Part shown: in pieces, positions 1-11,248 of the stretch
Layout of the letters: each line of letters begins with the position of its first letter
Position numbering within the stretch: the stretch's first letter is position 1
Origin: Nicotiana tabacum
Lineage: Eukaryota > Streptophyta > Magnoliopsida > Solanales > Solanaceae
Reading direction: 5' to 3'
Length of the DNA stretch: 64,000 bases
NCBI RefSeq assembly: GCF_000715075.1
Contig: NC_134087.1
Location: 105,749,161 to 105,813,160, forward strand
Notes under the pieces: model-generated
What the model was told of the DNA's origin: nothing
What the model saw: only the letters and a program-made list of their open reading frames with translations
Database searches by the model: none
Position numbers and translations under genes: made by a program

Positions 1-212
1 TTGTGTTACTGCTTTTCCATTTATTTGCTGTCTCTCACGTTGCTGTTATTATTTTTCGGGTTTTGTTGTCACAGATCTATTATCTCTGAGTCGAGGGTCT
101 CCCGGAAACAGCCTCTCTACCCCCTCCGGGGTAGGGGTAAGATCTGCGTTCACTCTACCCTCCCCGGACCCTACTGATGAGATTTTACTGGGTTGTTGTT
201 GTTTGTTTATTA
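1..212 (+). mobile_element. Au-type SINE, 3' part
   Basis: The stretch holds the series typical of the Au SINE family of Solanaceae and other angiosperms: a 'cggaaacagcctctctaccc' block, a 'ggggtaggggtaagatctgc' block, 'actaccctccccggaccc', and a tail of 'ttgttgttgtttg' repeats ending near 212. Au elements are short tRNA-derived non-autonomous retroposons moved by LINE machinery. The 5' limit is uncertain because the window starts here, and I cannot identify the A and B boxes. It lies downstream of the carboxypeptidase gene. Confidence 0.75.
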
Positions 213-1144
213 TATTAAAATGAAAGTCGAACGACGTATATAAAATTAATCCGTCAAAAGAACTAGTTCAAGAATATAATATCAATTTCAGATCACTCTT
301 AATTAAGGGTGTCATGCTGGTTCAAACTGTTAAAGACTTCGATTTTCCGACTGACTGGAGAGATATTGAAAGTCTCCAACCTTTTATCATGCTTAAGTTT
401 CTTCTTGGCGTATACTGTAATTTTTAAAATATAATCTGTCTTTTGTAGTAGCTGGAAATTTTGCTGGTAAGCTATCTCCATCTAGTTCTATCTCTAGATA
501 TTGCGAGTAATCTATGTTTAAGGCAAAATGTGTCTGCAGTAAAAAGAACCAAATAGCAAATATAGTAGCTTAATGAGACAAAATATTTCCCGTAATTGGA
601 AAATTTACTGCAAGCAGAGTCTAATGAGCACTGGTTCTGTGTCTAATTTGTAATGCTTGAGCCACATAAAACAGTTCTCTTCGTTTTTCCCCATATTTAT
701 ATTTTAATTTCTTTTCCCCAGAACATTCTTAGAGCTGACCATGATCCTACCAATGGTTGTAAAATGTAGACAAATTTTCACATCTAATTAAATTAGTAGA
801 AACTTACTTTTTCTTTTATAGATCCCATCACAGGCCGACATGCTAATTAACTTGGATTTTGATAACTTAAGAATGTGCTGCATGCCCCTATATATGATGC
901 CCGGCAGGAATAACTCGTCTCAAGTTCAGGCGTGATTAAATTAATCCTAGTTACTCTGGGGTATTGAACACAAAAATTTAATGCTAAATACGATTAATAA
1001 GTCCTTCTCCTCAAAGAAAATCAATTCAATGATAGATTGTAAACACAAATATTGTGAAATGTATTTACATGGTTAGTATAATTTTCATGGAATATATATA
1101 ACTGGAAAATTCTGTCTCAGTACGTAATGTATGTGGATCGTCTT
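213..1144. other. Intergenic, 3' flank of the carboxypeptidase gene
   Basis: AT-rich sequence with no coding potential that I trust. The part just below 1144 should be the 3' UTR of the minus-strand carboxypeptidase gene. No canonical AATAAA signal stands out, which is common in plants. Confidence 0.5.
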
Positions 1145-4100
1145 TCACATAGGAGCAAGATGACCTTGTTTGGACAATTTATCTTGCATCCACCTGTGAA
1201 GCATTTCCAGTGCTGCCTTAGGTTGATCCATTGGAACCATGTGACCAGCATCATGGACCTTTAAGAAAGTTAAAGGCCCATAGTTCTTTTGAACACCTTT
1301 CTCTACACCATCTACTGCAAAAGAAACTTGTGTGGCTTTTCCAAAGGCTTTTTGCCCTGACCATTTCATTGCATGCACCCATCTCGAGTTTCCTGCCCAT
1401 TATAGCAAGAAATTGAGTTTAGTTGTCAATTACTAGGTTGTTTTCATCTTTCAGTTTATTGTAACAAAATTATGTTTATATATCACATATAAAATAAAAA
1501 TAGTTACCGGAAATATATACTAAATCCGGTCAAAGAGAGATCATATCCATGTAACACAATGTATAGGAAGGCCCATTTTTTTTTTGGTTGGTCGGGTAAT
1601 GTTTTGTTTTGACAATAAGTAGTGTCACATGGATATTCTGAATGTAAGGTCAGTTGCCGATATGACTATATTATTACATGTAAATGTTATACATTTGGCA
1701 GCCTACTTGCACTTTCTTAGAACCGGCTTTAACATTTTTTGACTTTGTATTTTAATTTTCTGTGATACATAGGTATAATTAAGTTATTTTGCTTTACAGA
1801 AACATGCTTAATTTTGTCCATATATGAAATTAGATGTTGGGTCAGAGATGAATGAAGCTTACCAAGCCAATTGCAGATAAGGTCATATTCCCCAGCATAC
1901 ACAAGTAGCTTGATACCATCCTCAAGGAGTGAAGGAATTCCCTCTTCAAGATTCCTCATCCAGTCCAACTGCATTGCCTGGTAAACCTCAGAGCTACATG
2001 AAACAAACTCAATATCCCCAACACCAAGTGCCTTTTTAACTTGTTGGTCATTGAGGAAAGTTTCCATTTTTGAGAAGTCATAGCAGAGATCACCCTCACA
2101 TCTCTTCCGCACGTCATAGTACTGCAACTCGGAAATTACATGACTTTAACTTCTCTACACTAACTAACAATGTAAAGAAATTTTTATTGTTACTTAAAAG
2201 ATAACTACAGATAATAAGTGAGATCAGTAATTTGGAAAATGAGACTGCAAGTAGCGTGTTGTACATCATTAGCTCAAAGAAAATGAGATTGCGCTTTCTT
2301 ACATTTTTGTCACCAGCAATGTCCATAATCTTGTTGAAGATGCTTGTACAAACAAGATATGCAGCCATGCAAGCAGTTCCGCCATCTTTTCCTAATATTA
2401 TTTGCATAGAAATAAAGCTAATTAATGTCAAGATTATATTAGCTGCTGCTATATGAAGGAGAAAGAACTTACAGGATAAACAAAAAATTAAGAATTACCA
2501 CAAAGCTTAATTGCCAACTGACATTTTGGATATGATTTCTCTATGGCATTGTAATCAGATTTTTTTATCAATTTCATATCCAGAGCATAGTCAGTGTAGG
2601 CTTTGTATTGAATTTCTGGATCAGTGAGTCCATTACCAATAGCAAATCCCTATACAAATTAAATACACTTGGTTAAGTTATCGGCATGATGACAAATTTA
2701 AATTAAACCTACCTAAAAGTTTAACTGAAAAAAAAAAAGAATGGTGGAGGAGCTAATGAGTTAGAAATACCTTGAGATTTACGTAGATGCCTTCTTTATT
2801 TTTGTTTCCTTGGTGGACCCGAGAAGCAAATGCAGGAATGTAATGCCCAGCATATGATTCTCCAGTAATATAGAAATCATTCTTTGCATACTGAGGGTGT
2901 GCCTTGAAGAAGGCCTATCATCAAAAGAATTTGAATTAAATTTTATTAATTATATCAGTTAAACTTTAGAGACTTATCACGAGCTAAAAAAAGAAGAATG
3001 AAAGAATAAGATCAACCTGCAAGAAGTCATAGAGATCATTGCTTACGCCCCTTTCATCGTGACGAATATCATCATCGTTTGAACTATAACTGAAACCAGT
3101 TCCAGTTGGCTGATCGACGTATATAAGGTTTGAGACCTGTCAAATTGCAATTTATCTTATGTTATCATCATTCTTCAACTAACAAATGAAAGTTGCATGT
3201 TTGATTATAGGATTTAAAGGATTTAACCGGTGTAAACGATTTTTACACTATTGTTATATTTTAACATGTTGTAACATGTTGTATTCGTCCCACTTAAATA
3301 AAGTGAAGAGAAGCGTAGTAGTCATTGATGTCAATAAACGTTGAACTACTTTCGAATTTTTGAAATTCTACAAGTCACAGCTAATGAACAACAAGTGTTA
3401 AAGAAAAAAATGCTAGTAGGTAAAAAGGTATTTTGCATGATGGAGAAAGGTTGAATAACAAATAAAAACATGGAGGGAATTCTTTTAGACTTTTACCATA
3501 TTCAAAAGATCTAACCGACGTTTCTTGAAAAATTAATTGGGTAAAATAAAAAAAATAAAAAATAAAAAGCAAAAGGAAGAAGACAAGAACCTTGTCCCAG
3601 CCGAAATCATTCCAGACAAGAGACATATTATCTGCAATTTTGAATGGTCCGTTTTCGTAAAACACAGCCAATTCACTGCTACATCCTGGCCCTCCTGTTA
3701 GCCATATAACTACTGGATCATTCTTCCTGCTTCTCGATTCAAAGAAAAAGTAAAACATCCTGCGAAAAACATATTAAAAAAACACACAGATAATTTAGCA
3801 TTAACTAATAATACCCATAAATGAAGCAAAAAGAGCATTTAATCCAATTCAAACCTTGCATCTTTAGTATGTGGAAGACGATAATAACCAGCGTGATGAC
3901 CCAAGTCTTGAACTGTAGACCCAGAATTACCAACATAAGATAAATTCAATTTCCTCTCAAAAAGCCTCTGTTCAGAATCCCCTGTTGCTGCAGCCTTGTT
4001 AATATCATGTTTAGGGAATAAATTAAGCTGTCTGATTAGCTTTTCTGCCATTGTTAATGGGAATTTAGGAGTAGAAGATAGGAAAAACTCATCGTCATTA

Positions 4101-4171
4101 GAATTTAAAGTTGATGAGAAAGATAAGGAAATAGAAGCAAGAAGCAGAGTAAGAAAGAGGGATGAAGGCAT
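1145..4171 (-). CDS. SCPL48-like: Serine carboxypeptidase III-like (SCPL48/49 clade), complete, 8 exons
   Basis: Secreted or vacuolar serine carboxypeptidase (peptidase family S10) that removes C-terminal residues from peptides. Exons on the minus strand: 4171-3855, 3759-3591, 3136-3017, 2914-2771, 2649-2499, 2391-2303, 2121-1863, 1392-1145. All seven introns are GT-AG and the phases join without a stop, giving 498 residues, a normal family length. Residues 1-20 look like a signal peptide. The oxyanion/substrate motif [10 protein letters not shown] is at 125-134. The triad is Ser222 in GESYAGHY, Asp410 in [11 protein letters not shown] and His467 in [12 protein letters not shown]-glycosylation sequons NLS and NMS are present. 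The propeptide region '[12 protein letters not shown]' is typical of the SCPL47-49/CP-III group, as opposed to the acyltransferase-like SCPLs. The start is the first ATG after a TATA box. I see no disabling change, and it is the only clearly intact host gene here. Exon borders were set by eye. Confidence 0.93.
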
Positions 4172-4212
4172 TTTCAGGATTTGGGTTTTTCAATGGCTCT
4201 GTAAGCAGTTGA

Positions 4213-4222
4213 GATTTATAAG
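4213..4222 (-). promoter_or_regulatory. TATA box of the carboxypeptidase gene
   Basis: On the minus strand this reads TATAAATCTC, preceded by CTT, about 42-51 bases before the ATG at 4171. That implies a very short 5' UTR if this box is used. Further upstream (4279-4322 on the plus strand) is a GA-rich run, which is CT-rich on the gene's strand and resembles a plant pyrimidine patch. Confidence 0.55.
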
Positions 4223-4349
4223 GGGGAAGATGAGTGTGAAATGGGCATTCCTAGTACTAGTAGGTGTGCGTTATAATGTGAGAGAGAAGAAAAAAGAGAG
4301 AGATGCTAAGAATTTGAGAGAGGAAAAGTGGGGGAAGAAACAGGGTTAA

Positions 4350-6136
4350 CGGGCGGTTTGTTTTGTTTGTTAGAGTGCTGCTAATATGGATCCACGATTT
4401 GAGCAGGACGGGCACATTGTATGCTTATTATTCTCGATAAAATTTGGCGGCCAACATTTTAAAAACTCAATGATTGTGATGACTGATCATCCAAGTACAA
4501 ATAAAAAGAAGTTCTAAGGAAATAGAAAGCATCTAACAAAGAGAGAGATTTTTTTGCAAAATGTGCTACGGAAAGGGAAGATATTTGATTTAAGATTGTT
4601 TCAAACTTTAAATTTTTTAGTTTTTTCTCAATTAAAAAGGAGTCTGTGATCAAAAGGGTGTTCAAATTTCAAAAATTATCAAAAAACTTACTAAACAAAT
4701 CAATATTAAGGGTGTGCTAATAGTTAAAGAACTGAAGAAAAGCATCAAACTCTTAATTAATTGCCATTGCCGAATCAGAGTTGACGGATATCCACTACTT
4801 TATCAAAGTGATTGTTGAAATAAATTGTGGAAGAAGGATTTGTATTTTTCTACTTTTAAAGCGCAATAAATTGCAATTTGAGGCTTTTAAATTTAAGGAA
4901 GGGATTTGAAAAAGAATAAAGTTAAGTAAATTGACTATTATATATTAAAACTAAACTATATTTGAATTCAAAAAAAGATAAAAGTAAAAAGTGAATCAGT
5001 TAATTGAATTCAAAAGAAAGTAAAATAAAAAGGAGAGGAAAAAGTATTGAAAATAGGTTTTGAACCCACGACCTCCAGCAAAGCTGGAAACGAAAGTGCC
5101 GTACAAAATCACTCCTCCAATTCGCCTTTTTGTATCTTGGGTAAGCACACGAAAAATATTTAAGGGGTCTCAGATATATGCAGAAATATATATAAGATAT
5201 ATATACAAAATTTAGTCGAGGCTAACGGGGTCCCGTGACCCCTCAACCTTCAACGCAGATATGCCTATGACAAGTACTAATTCTATAAGGTGAAAGAAGG
5301 GAAGGATTCTTCTTTTCTTTCTTTTTTATTTTGTTTTTTTAAAAGTAATAGTGCAAATATATTTTATACTTCCCCTTATTTTTCATCCATCAAGAAAATT
5401 ATTTAATGATATTAATCATAAGAACATTTGATTAATTTATCATAATCTCTTTCACAAAGTAGTAACGATGGAACTGGGAACTGGAAAAAAATAATTAATC
5501 TCTTTTAATTTTCTAAAGTGACAAAAAATTTGTAGACAAAATTTTTTGGACTAAAATGACGGATAAAAAAGATCATAATAGTGATGATGTACGGGATATA
5601 AAAGTAGAGTACTTAATTGAAATGAGAGCAAATATTCCGTAAAAATTAAAAAAATAAAATAGTTTAATAAATATAAATTGTTGAAAGTTATACAAAAATA
5701 AGCTAGTTCTATTGTCAAATATTTTGGGACGTCTCGAAATGAAAAAAATTGTAGTGCAAAATCAAAAGACGTGTGGAGTGTGACGTTACTTAAAACCCAA
5801 TTATAAGTAACTGTATAAAAATGAATTGATAATATGAAAATTGATGAGTAACTTATTACAAAGGGTTGCACTTGCCAGCAAAAAACAAAAAAAAAAGGGG
5901 TTGCACTTCACTAATTTGTGCAAACGTTCTTTGTAACATACACTCAATCTTAATGATGCATTTGCTTTAATGATTAAATGAAACTTTTATGCTATCATTA
6001 TTCATAAAAAGAACGCATTCCCTACCCCGGTCCTTCACTTTTTCCCCCTTCTAAATAGGTGTTCCTTTACTGAAGTATAGTATTTATTACCCTAAGAATT
6101 AATCATATTCCTATGAATAGATTAATTAAGAACCCT
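4350..6136. other. AT-rich intergenic DNA
   Basis: No credible gene. Around 5050-5270 a sequence with 'gaacccacgacctccagc' and 'ggggtcccgtgacccctc' looks like a remnant of an old dispersed repeat, but I cannot name the family. The right edge is the truncation point of the retroelement starting at 6137. Confidence 0.5.
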
Positions 6137-7302
6137 CAATGGCTGGTGAGCGGTAATAAGTCTTTGGCATGGCGCTGAAATAGGGTCGCGCCGAAGCATC
6201 CCGAGGAAGTGACGGTGCTGGATATGTGGGCCTACTAGACTGACCCCTCCCAAACCGACCTCGGCCCCCAGCCGGGGTACATTTGAACTCCCCAGAATAA
6301 CGTACTCTCTTGTCCCTCTACATCTGCTCTCTACCTCTCAAACGGTAACCCTCAATCCTCCGAACTATCTCCACTACTAGCTGATAAGAAGTCCTCATCT
6401 CAACCTCCCGGGCCATAGTAGCCTGAATACCTAAATGCAGCCCCACAACAAACCTAAGAACTATCTCTGCATCAGTAGGAAGTATACCTGCTGGAGCTGC
6501 TCAAACTGAAACCGTAACTCTTCTGGAGCTGCTCAAACTGAAACCGTAACTCTTCTCTCTGAGACGGTGGAATATACCTGTCCAATAATAGGCGTGTGAA
6601 CTGGTCCCAAGTCATGGGAGGAGAACCTATTGGTCTGCCAAGAAGATAAGACTGCCACCACCTACGGGCCCTGCCCTCCAACTGGAAAGTAGTGAAATCT
6701 TTCCCATGGGACTCCAATATCCTCATGTTGTGCAGTCTGTCCCTGCACCGATCAATGAAGTTCTGGGGATCCTCACGTCGCTGACCTCTGAAGACAAGAG
6801 GGTGTAGCCTAGTCCATCTATCCAATAGCTTTTGCAGCTTGCCAGCCGCAATTGGTCTGGGTTCAGGTGCAGCTGCTGCAACTGGCTGGGCTCCGTCCAC
6901 GGGTAGTGAACCCGGGGTTTGATATACGACAGTTGCATGCCCCGGAGCCTGGGCAGTAGGAGTCTGTACTGCCCCTCTCACCTGAGATGTGGTTGGGTCT
7001 GCTGGAAATAGACCAACCTGGGTCATAGTATCCATGAATCGCAGCATATGGCCCATGACCTCTTGAAAGCCCGGTGCCGACATAAAATCTACCGGGGTTG
7101 GCTCTACTGCGGGCACCACACCCTGCTCCTCGATGATGATATCCTCCACTAGATCAGCCGGTGGTGCAACTAGGGTAACTCTAGGGCGTCATCGTCCCCT
7201 ACCTCGGGCTGGTGCCCTCTCCCGGCCTCTCCCTCGACCTCTAGCAACATGGGGAGCAGCTCCTCCTGGGTCTGGAACATCTGTCGTGCGCGTTCTCACC
7301 AT
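6137..7302 (-). pseudogene. gag: gag fragment, Tekay/Del-like
   Basis: The ATG at 7302-7300 directly follows 'ttctctcatag'. The longest open stretch, 7149-6472, carries the retrotransposon gag (capsid-like) domain with 'LLDRWTRLHPLVF', 'RCRDRLHNMRIL' and 'RARRWWQSYLLGRP', nearly the same words as the gag at 30993. A 32-bp exact tandem duplication (6491-6522, 6523-6554) sits where about 65 bp of the gag domain is missing relative to the other copy, breaking the frame. The downstream 'ILPTDAE' segment is readable in another frame below 6490. The CCHC knuckle, protease and pol are absent. Non-functional. Confidence 0.85.
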
Positions 7303-7472
7303 CTATGAGAGAATAGAAGAAAGAAACTTAGTATACCATCAACTGCACGATAGGAGATGAATAAAGATTAGTTTCCTACACCCTATAGTCTCTCGAAGAT
7401 AAGTACAGACATCTCCGCACCGATCCGCAAGACTTTATTAAGCCTTCCCATAACTTGTGAGACCTATGTGAA

Positions 7473-7490
7473 CCTAGTGTTCTGATACCA
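7473..7490 (-). other. Primer-binding site (tRNA-iMet)
   Basis: The minus strand reads TGGTATCAGAACACTAGG three bases after the 5' LTR end. TGGTATCAGAGC is the usual complement to the 3' end of initiator methionine tRNA in plant LTR elements; here G to A changes one position. Confidence 0.8.
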
Positions 7491-7493
7491 TGT

Positions 7494-10345
7494 TGTCACG
7501 ACCCAATTCTAGTTTAGGCCGTGATGGCACCCAACACCGTTACTAGGCAAGCCAACAGTGAACAATCTAGTAATGTCCATTTTTTTATTAAGTTTTTCAA
7601 ACAACTAACTTTCCTTAAATTTAAAGAATTTAATGAATAATAGATTTTTAAAGCAATCAAAACAAAAGTAGCTAAATGAAATCATAAATGTAGAATTACA
7701 ACCCAAAATCATAAGTCTACTAGTGGGTGCCAAGACCCGATGTCACAAGTGTCTGAACATTCTATTAGAATATACAAAAGAGTACTAGTCTATTGTCTGA
7801 AATGTAATAGACAGAAAATATAACAAAAGGAAGACTTTGGCTGCTGCAGTACGGCTCAGAAGGGCAGCTCACCGTGTAGTCTCGATGCGGGGATCAAATA
7901 TGCGTGCCGAACTAGTAACCAGATGTACCTGCCTCAGATCCTATACATTAAGTACAAAAGCGTAGCATGAGTACATAAACAATATGTACCTAGTAAGTAT
8001 CCAGTCTAACCTCGAAGAAGTAGTGATAAGGGGTCGACTTTCACACTTACTATGGGCAAACAATAGTGTATTAAAATTTTTATACTAAGCATGGATTTCA
8101 TGAATAATACTGAAAGCTCGAGAATAGGAAGATAATAAATCTGCTTTCACAAATATTAAATCCCAAATTTAGTTTCATCATTTAACAGCTTGCATTTGAA
8201 GACATTTAAGCAATATCAATTTATGAATAGTTCCAAAGAATTTTCATGCACAAATTATGTCGAGGTCGTATGTCCCGATCCAACATAATATTTAAACTGT
8301 ACACTGCCGAGGGTCGAACGGCACGCACCATAGATGCATCTATCTGCTACCAAGGTGTTCGTCCCGCTCCACATATAGAAAACATTCAAATAAAACACAA
8401 ATTCTCATTTATAATCAAGTATTTCATTTCACAACTTCAAGTAAGTGAATTTAACCTTTACAATGCTTTTATCAACTTTCAATATGACTTAAGCAATTAA
8501 TTCAACAAGTGGGGTACAAATATTTCAAGTATAGCATGGTATGGATCTTAGACTGCCCGGACAGTAGCATAATAAGTAGCTACGTACGAACTCTCGTCGC
8601 CTCATACGTACGTAGCCCCCACACATAGGAACACATATTAGATATAATTTACCTATGGGGTTAATTCCCTCTTACAAGGTTATAAAAAAGACTTACTTCA
8701 TCTCAAGGCTTACTTTCCGGTCCATGGTTGTGCTCAAACCTCCAAATTTAGTGCCAAACGATGTGAAATTAGTCAATTACTGTATAAAGTAATAAATTTA
8801 TGCTCAGAAATTCATATCCCAATTATTAAAGTGATTGCCCAACTCTAAATGTAAGATTTCTAAAATTTACCCCCGGGCCCACGTGCCCGGATTCCAAAAC
8901 TTTTCGAAGAGAGTTGTTGCCCATAATCCCATTAATTTAAATATATAATTTTTACTAAATTCCATAACCAATTTCGTGGTCAAATCTCATTTTTATAAAA
9001 AACCTAGGTTTTCATCTAAACCCTTGATTTTCACAAATTTTTACATGTTAATCTACCCATAATCAATGTATTTAAATCATGTTGTGTAGAAATTACTTAC
9101 CTCAAAGTGCTAGGTGAAAACCCCTTTCCAAGAGCTCCAAAAATCGCCCAAGATTTGTAAGAAAATGAGCTAAATGGTCTAAGTCTCGTAATTAATAAGC
9201 TGTGCACATGCCTCAGATATTGCATTTGTGACTGGTTCACAAATGCGAGGGTCGCATATGCGACAAAACCATCGCAAATGTCAACCTGGGCTTAGGCTGC
9301 CAAGGTCGCAAAAGAGTTGCAATTGCGGACTCTACTGGGATCGCAAATGCGGCCAATCTATCGCAAATGCGAACACTGCCTAGGTCGGGCTCCTTCTCAA
9401 TTGCGAAGCCCTTCTCGCAAATGCGATGTTCGCATTTGAGAACAATTTCTTGCATTTGCGAGACGTGCAACTGCTACCAAGAAATACCAGAAAACTTATG
9501 TGTTTTTCATCCTTCCGAACATCTGAAACTCACACGAGCCCTCAGGGCTCCACACCAAACACCCACACAAGTCTAACAACACCATAAAAATTTGCTCCCG
9601 CGATCGGAACATTGAAATAACATAAAAAACTATGAATCGGATGCCAAAACGCATGGATTAACTCATGAACTCAAAAACTTCTAAGAATACTTCCGCACGT
9701 CCGATTCCTATCAAATCAACTCGAAATGACTCCAAATTTTGCGTGCAAGTCTTAAATGATATTACGGAACTACTCCAACTTCCAGAATTGGAATCCAAAT
9801 CCGATATCAAAAAGTCCACCCTCGGTCAAACTTTCCAAAAACTTCAAATTTCTAACTTTTGCTAAATGACCCCGAAATGACTTAGGGACCTCCGAGTTCA
9901 CTTCTAGACACGCTCCCAAGTCCAGAATCACTATATGGAGCTATTTTTGGCTTGAAATCCCAAACAGACGTCTAGAATGTAAAAATCTATCTCAACCCAA
10001 ACTTGTGGAATTTGCTTAAAATGCCAACTTTCACTATTAAGTGCCAAAACGCTCCTAGATCATTCAAAACCTGATCCGAACATACGCCCCGGTCTGAAAT
10101 TATCACACGAACCTATTGGAACCGTCAAATCCCGATCCTGAGGTCGTTTACTCAAAATGTTGACCGAAGTCAAACTTAGCCTTTTAAGCTAACCTTAATA
10201 AACCAAGTATTCCGATTTCAACCCGAACCCTTCAAATTCCGAACTAACAATCCCAACAAGTCATAAAATAATAAAAGCACATACAGAAAATCTTATTTAG
10301 GGGAATGGGATCTTAGAAAGAAAAACAACCGGTCGGATCGTTACA
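7494..10345 (-). repeat. 5' LTR of the truncated element (group II)
   Basis: 2852 bp. Its start on the minus strand (TGTAACGATCCGACCGG) and body align with the LTR at 28266-30799. It holds a cluster of CGCAAATGCG-type short palindromes (about 9233-9470), a donor-like GAGGTAAGT on the minus strand at 9095-9103, and a 'ggatcgggacatacgacctcg' type module near 8262-8283. It lacks the GTTGC-GCAAC minisatellite seen in group I LTRs. Confidence 0.85.
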
Positions 10346-10910
10346 CAAAGTATATAATATTTTAGAAAAATAAGAAATATCTATTACTACTATTTTGTCT
10401 CTCTCTCAAATCTATCATTTTGTTCTAATTAGTTATTATTAAGTGAGATGGGATAGGTAAATGATATATTGTTCAGTTGTTGAAAGATAGAGATCAGAAT
10501 TTCTAACTAAGATTGAGTTCCACGAGTATACAAGCTAGAAAGATATTATTTGCTGCTATTCTATTTAATTATGTATCAAGTTCGAAGAAGATCTCAACTT
10601 ATAATGAAGAAATAATAGTAGGCGGCTTTTTTATGAATATTTCAATCAAAATTTCATTGATTGTAGCTAGTGATTTCCCGGGTTAGTGTGTGATCATCAA
10701 TGGTGAAGTAACCCTTCAAATTCTCTCTCCGCTCATGCCAAATAACCCCGGCCAGTTCCACCGAATAAGACCAGAAGCTGATTTAGGGAATCACAGGCTT
10801 AACTTACTTAGGGGATAAAGTAGGAGTCCACTCCCTACGTAACGGTACTTCCATGGTTTGCCTCTTGAGATTCTATTTGAAAAGTAATTGCGAAAACATG
10901 TCTGGATTGA
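10346..10910. other. Intergenic spacer
   Basis: Low-complexity to ordinary AT-rich DNA between the truncated element and the MITE. I see no ORF, RNA or repeat that I can name. Confidence 0.5.
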
Positions 10911-11248
10911 GGGTATGTTTGGTATGAAGGAAAATATTTTTCGGAAAAGTTTTTCAAATTTTCCATGTTTGGTTGGCTTAACTATTTTAGAAAATATTTT
11001 CCTTATGATCTCATTTTCCTCCAATTGGAGGAAAATATTTTCCTTATCAAGAGAAGGGAATGTTTTTTCCAAAACTCCTTCTCAACCTTCCCCACCCCCT
11101 CTCTCTTAAAAAAGTCCCTTTTTTTTTCAAATTTCAGTTTTTCCGTTACCACCCACCCTACTACCCCTCCACCCCACCCCCACCCCAACCCTCCACACCC
11201 TTTCCAGCAATTTTAATTTCTATTTTTTTTGTTTTTTGCACCCCCACC

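Larger units (their letters stand above)
6137..10345 (-). mobile_element. Truncated Ty3/gypsy chromovirus element (5' LTR plus partial gag)
   Basis: Read on the minus strand, this is a 5' LTR (10345 to 7494), a tRNA-iMet primer-binding site, a short leader and a gag gene that stops abruptly at 6137. The LTR has TGTAACG...GTCGTGACA ends. The last gag bases (rc of 6137-6200) align with the proline-rich region after the gag domain of the element at 28266-39670, so roughly the 3' four fifths of the element is gone. No target duplication can be tested because one end is missing; the base run outside the LTR is 'caaag'. Confidence 0.85.

Noticed and set aside
1145..1378. Separate 77-codon gene
   Set aside because: It is the last exon of the carboxypeptidase gene (1392-1145). 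The apparent start codon is a GTG valine inside the exon.
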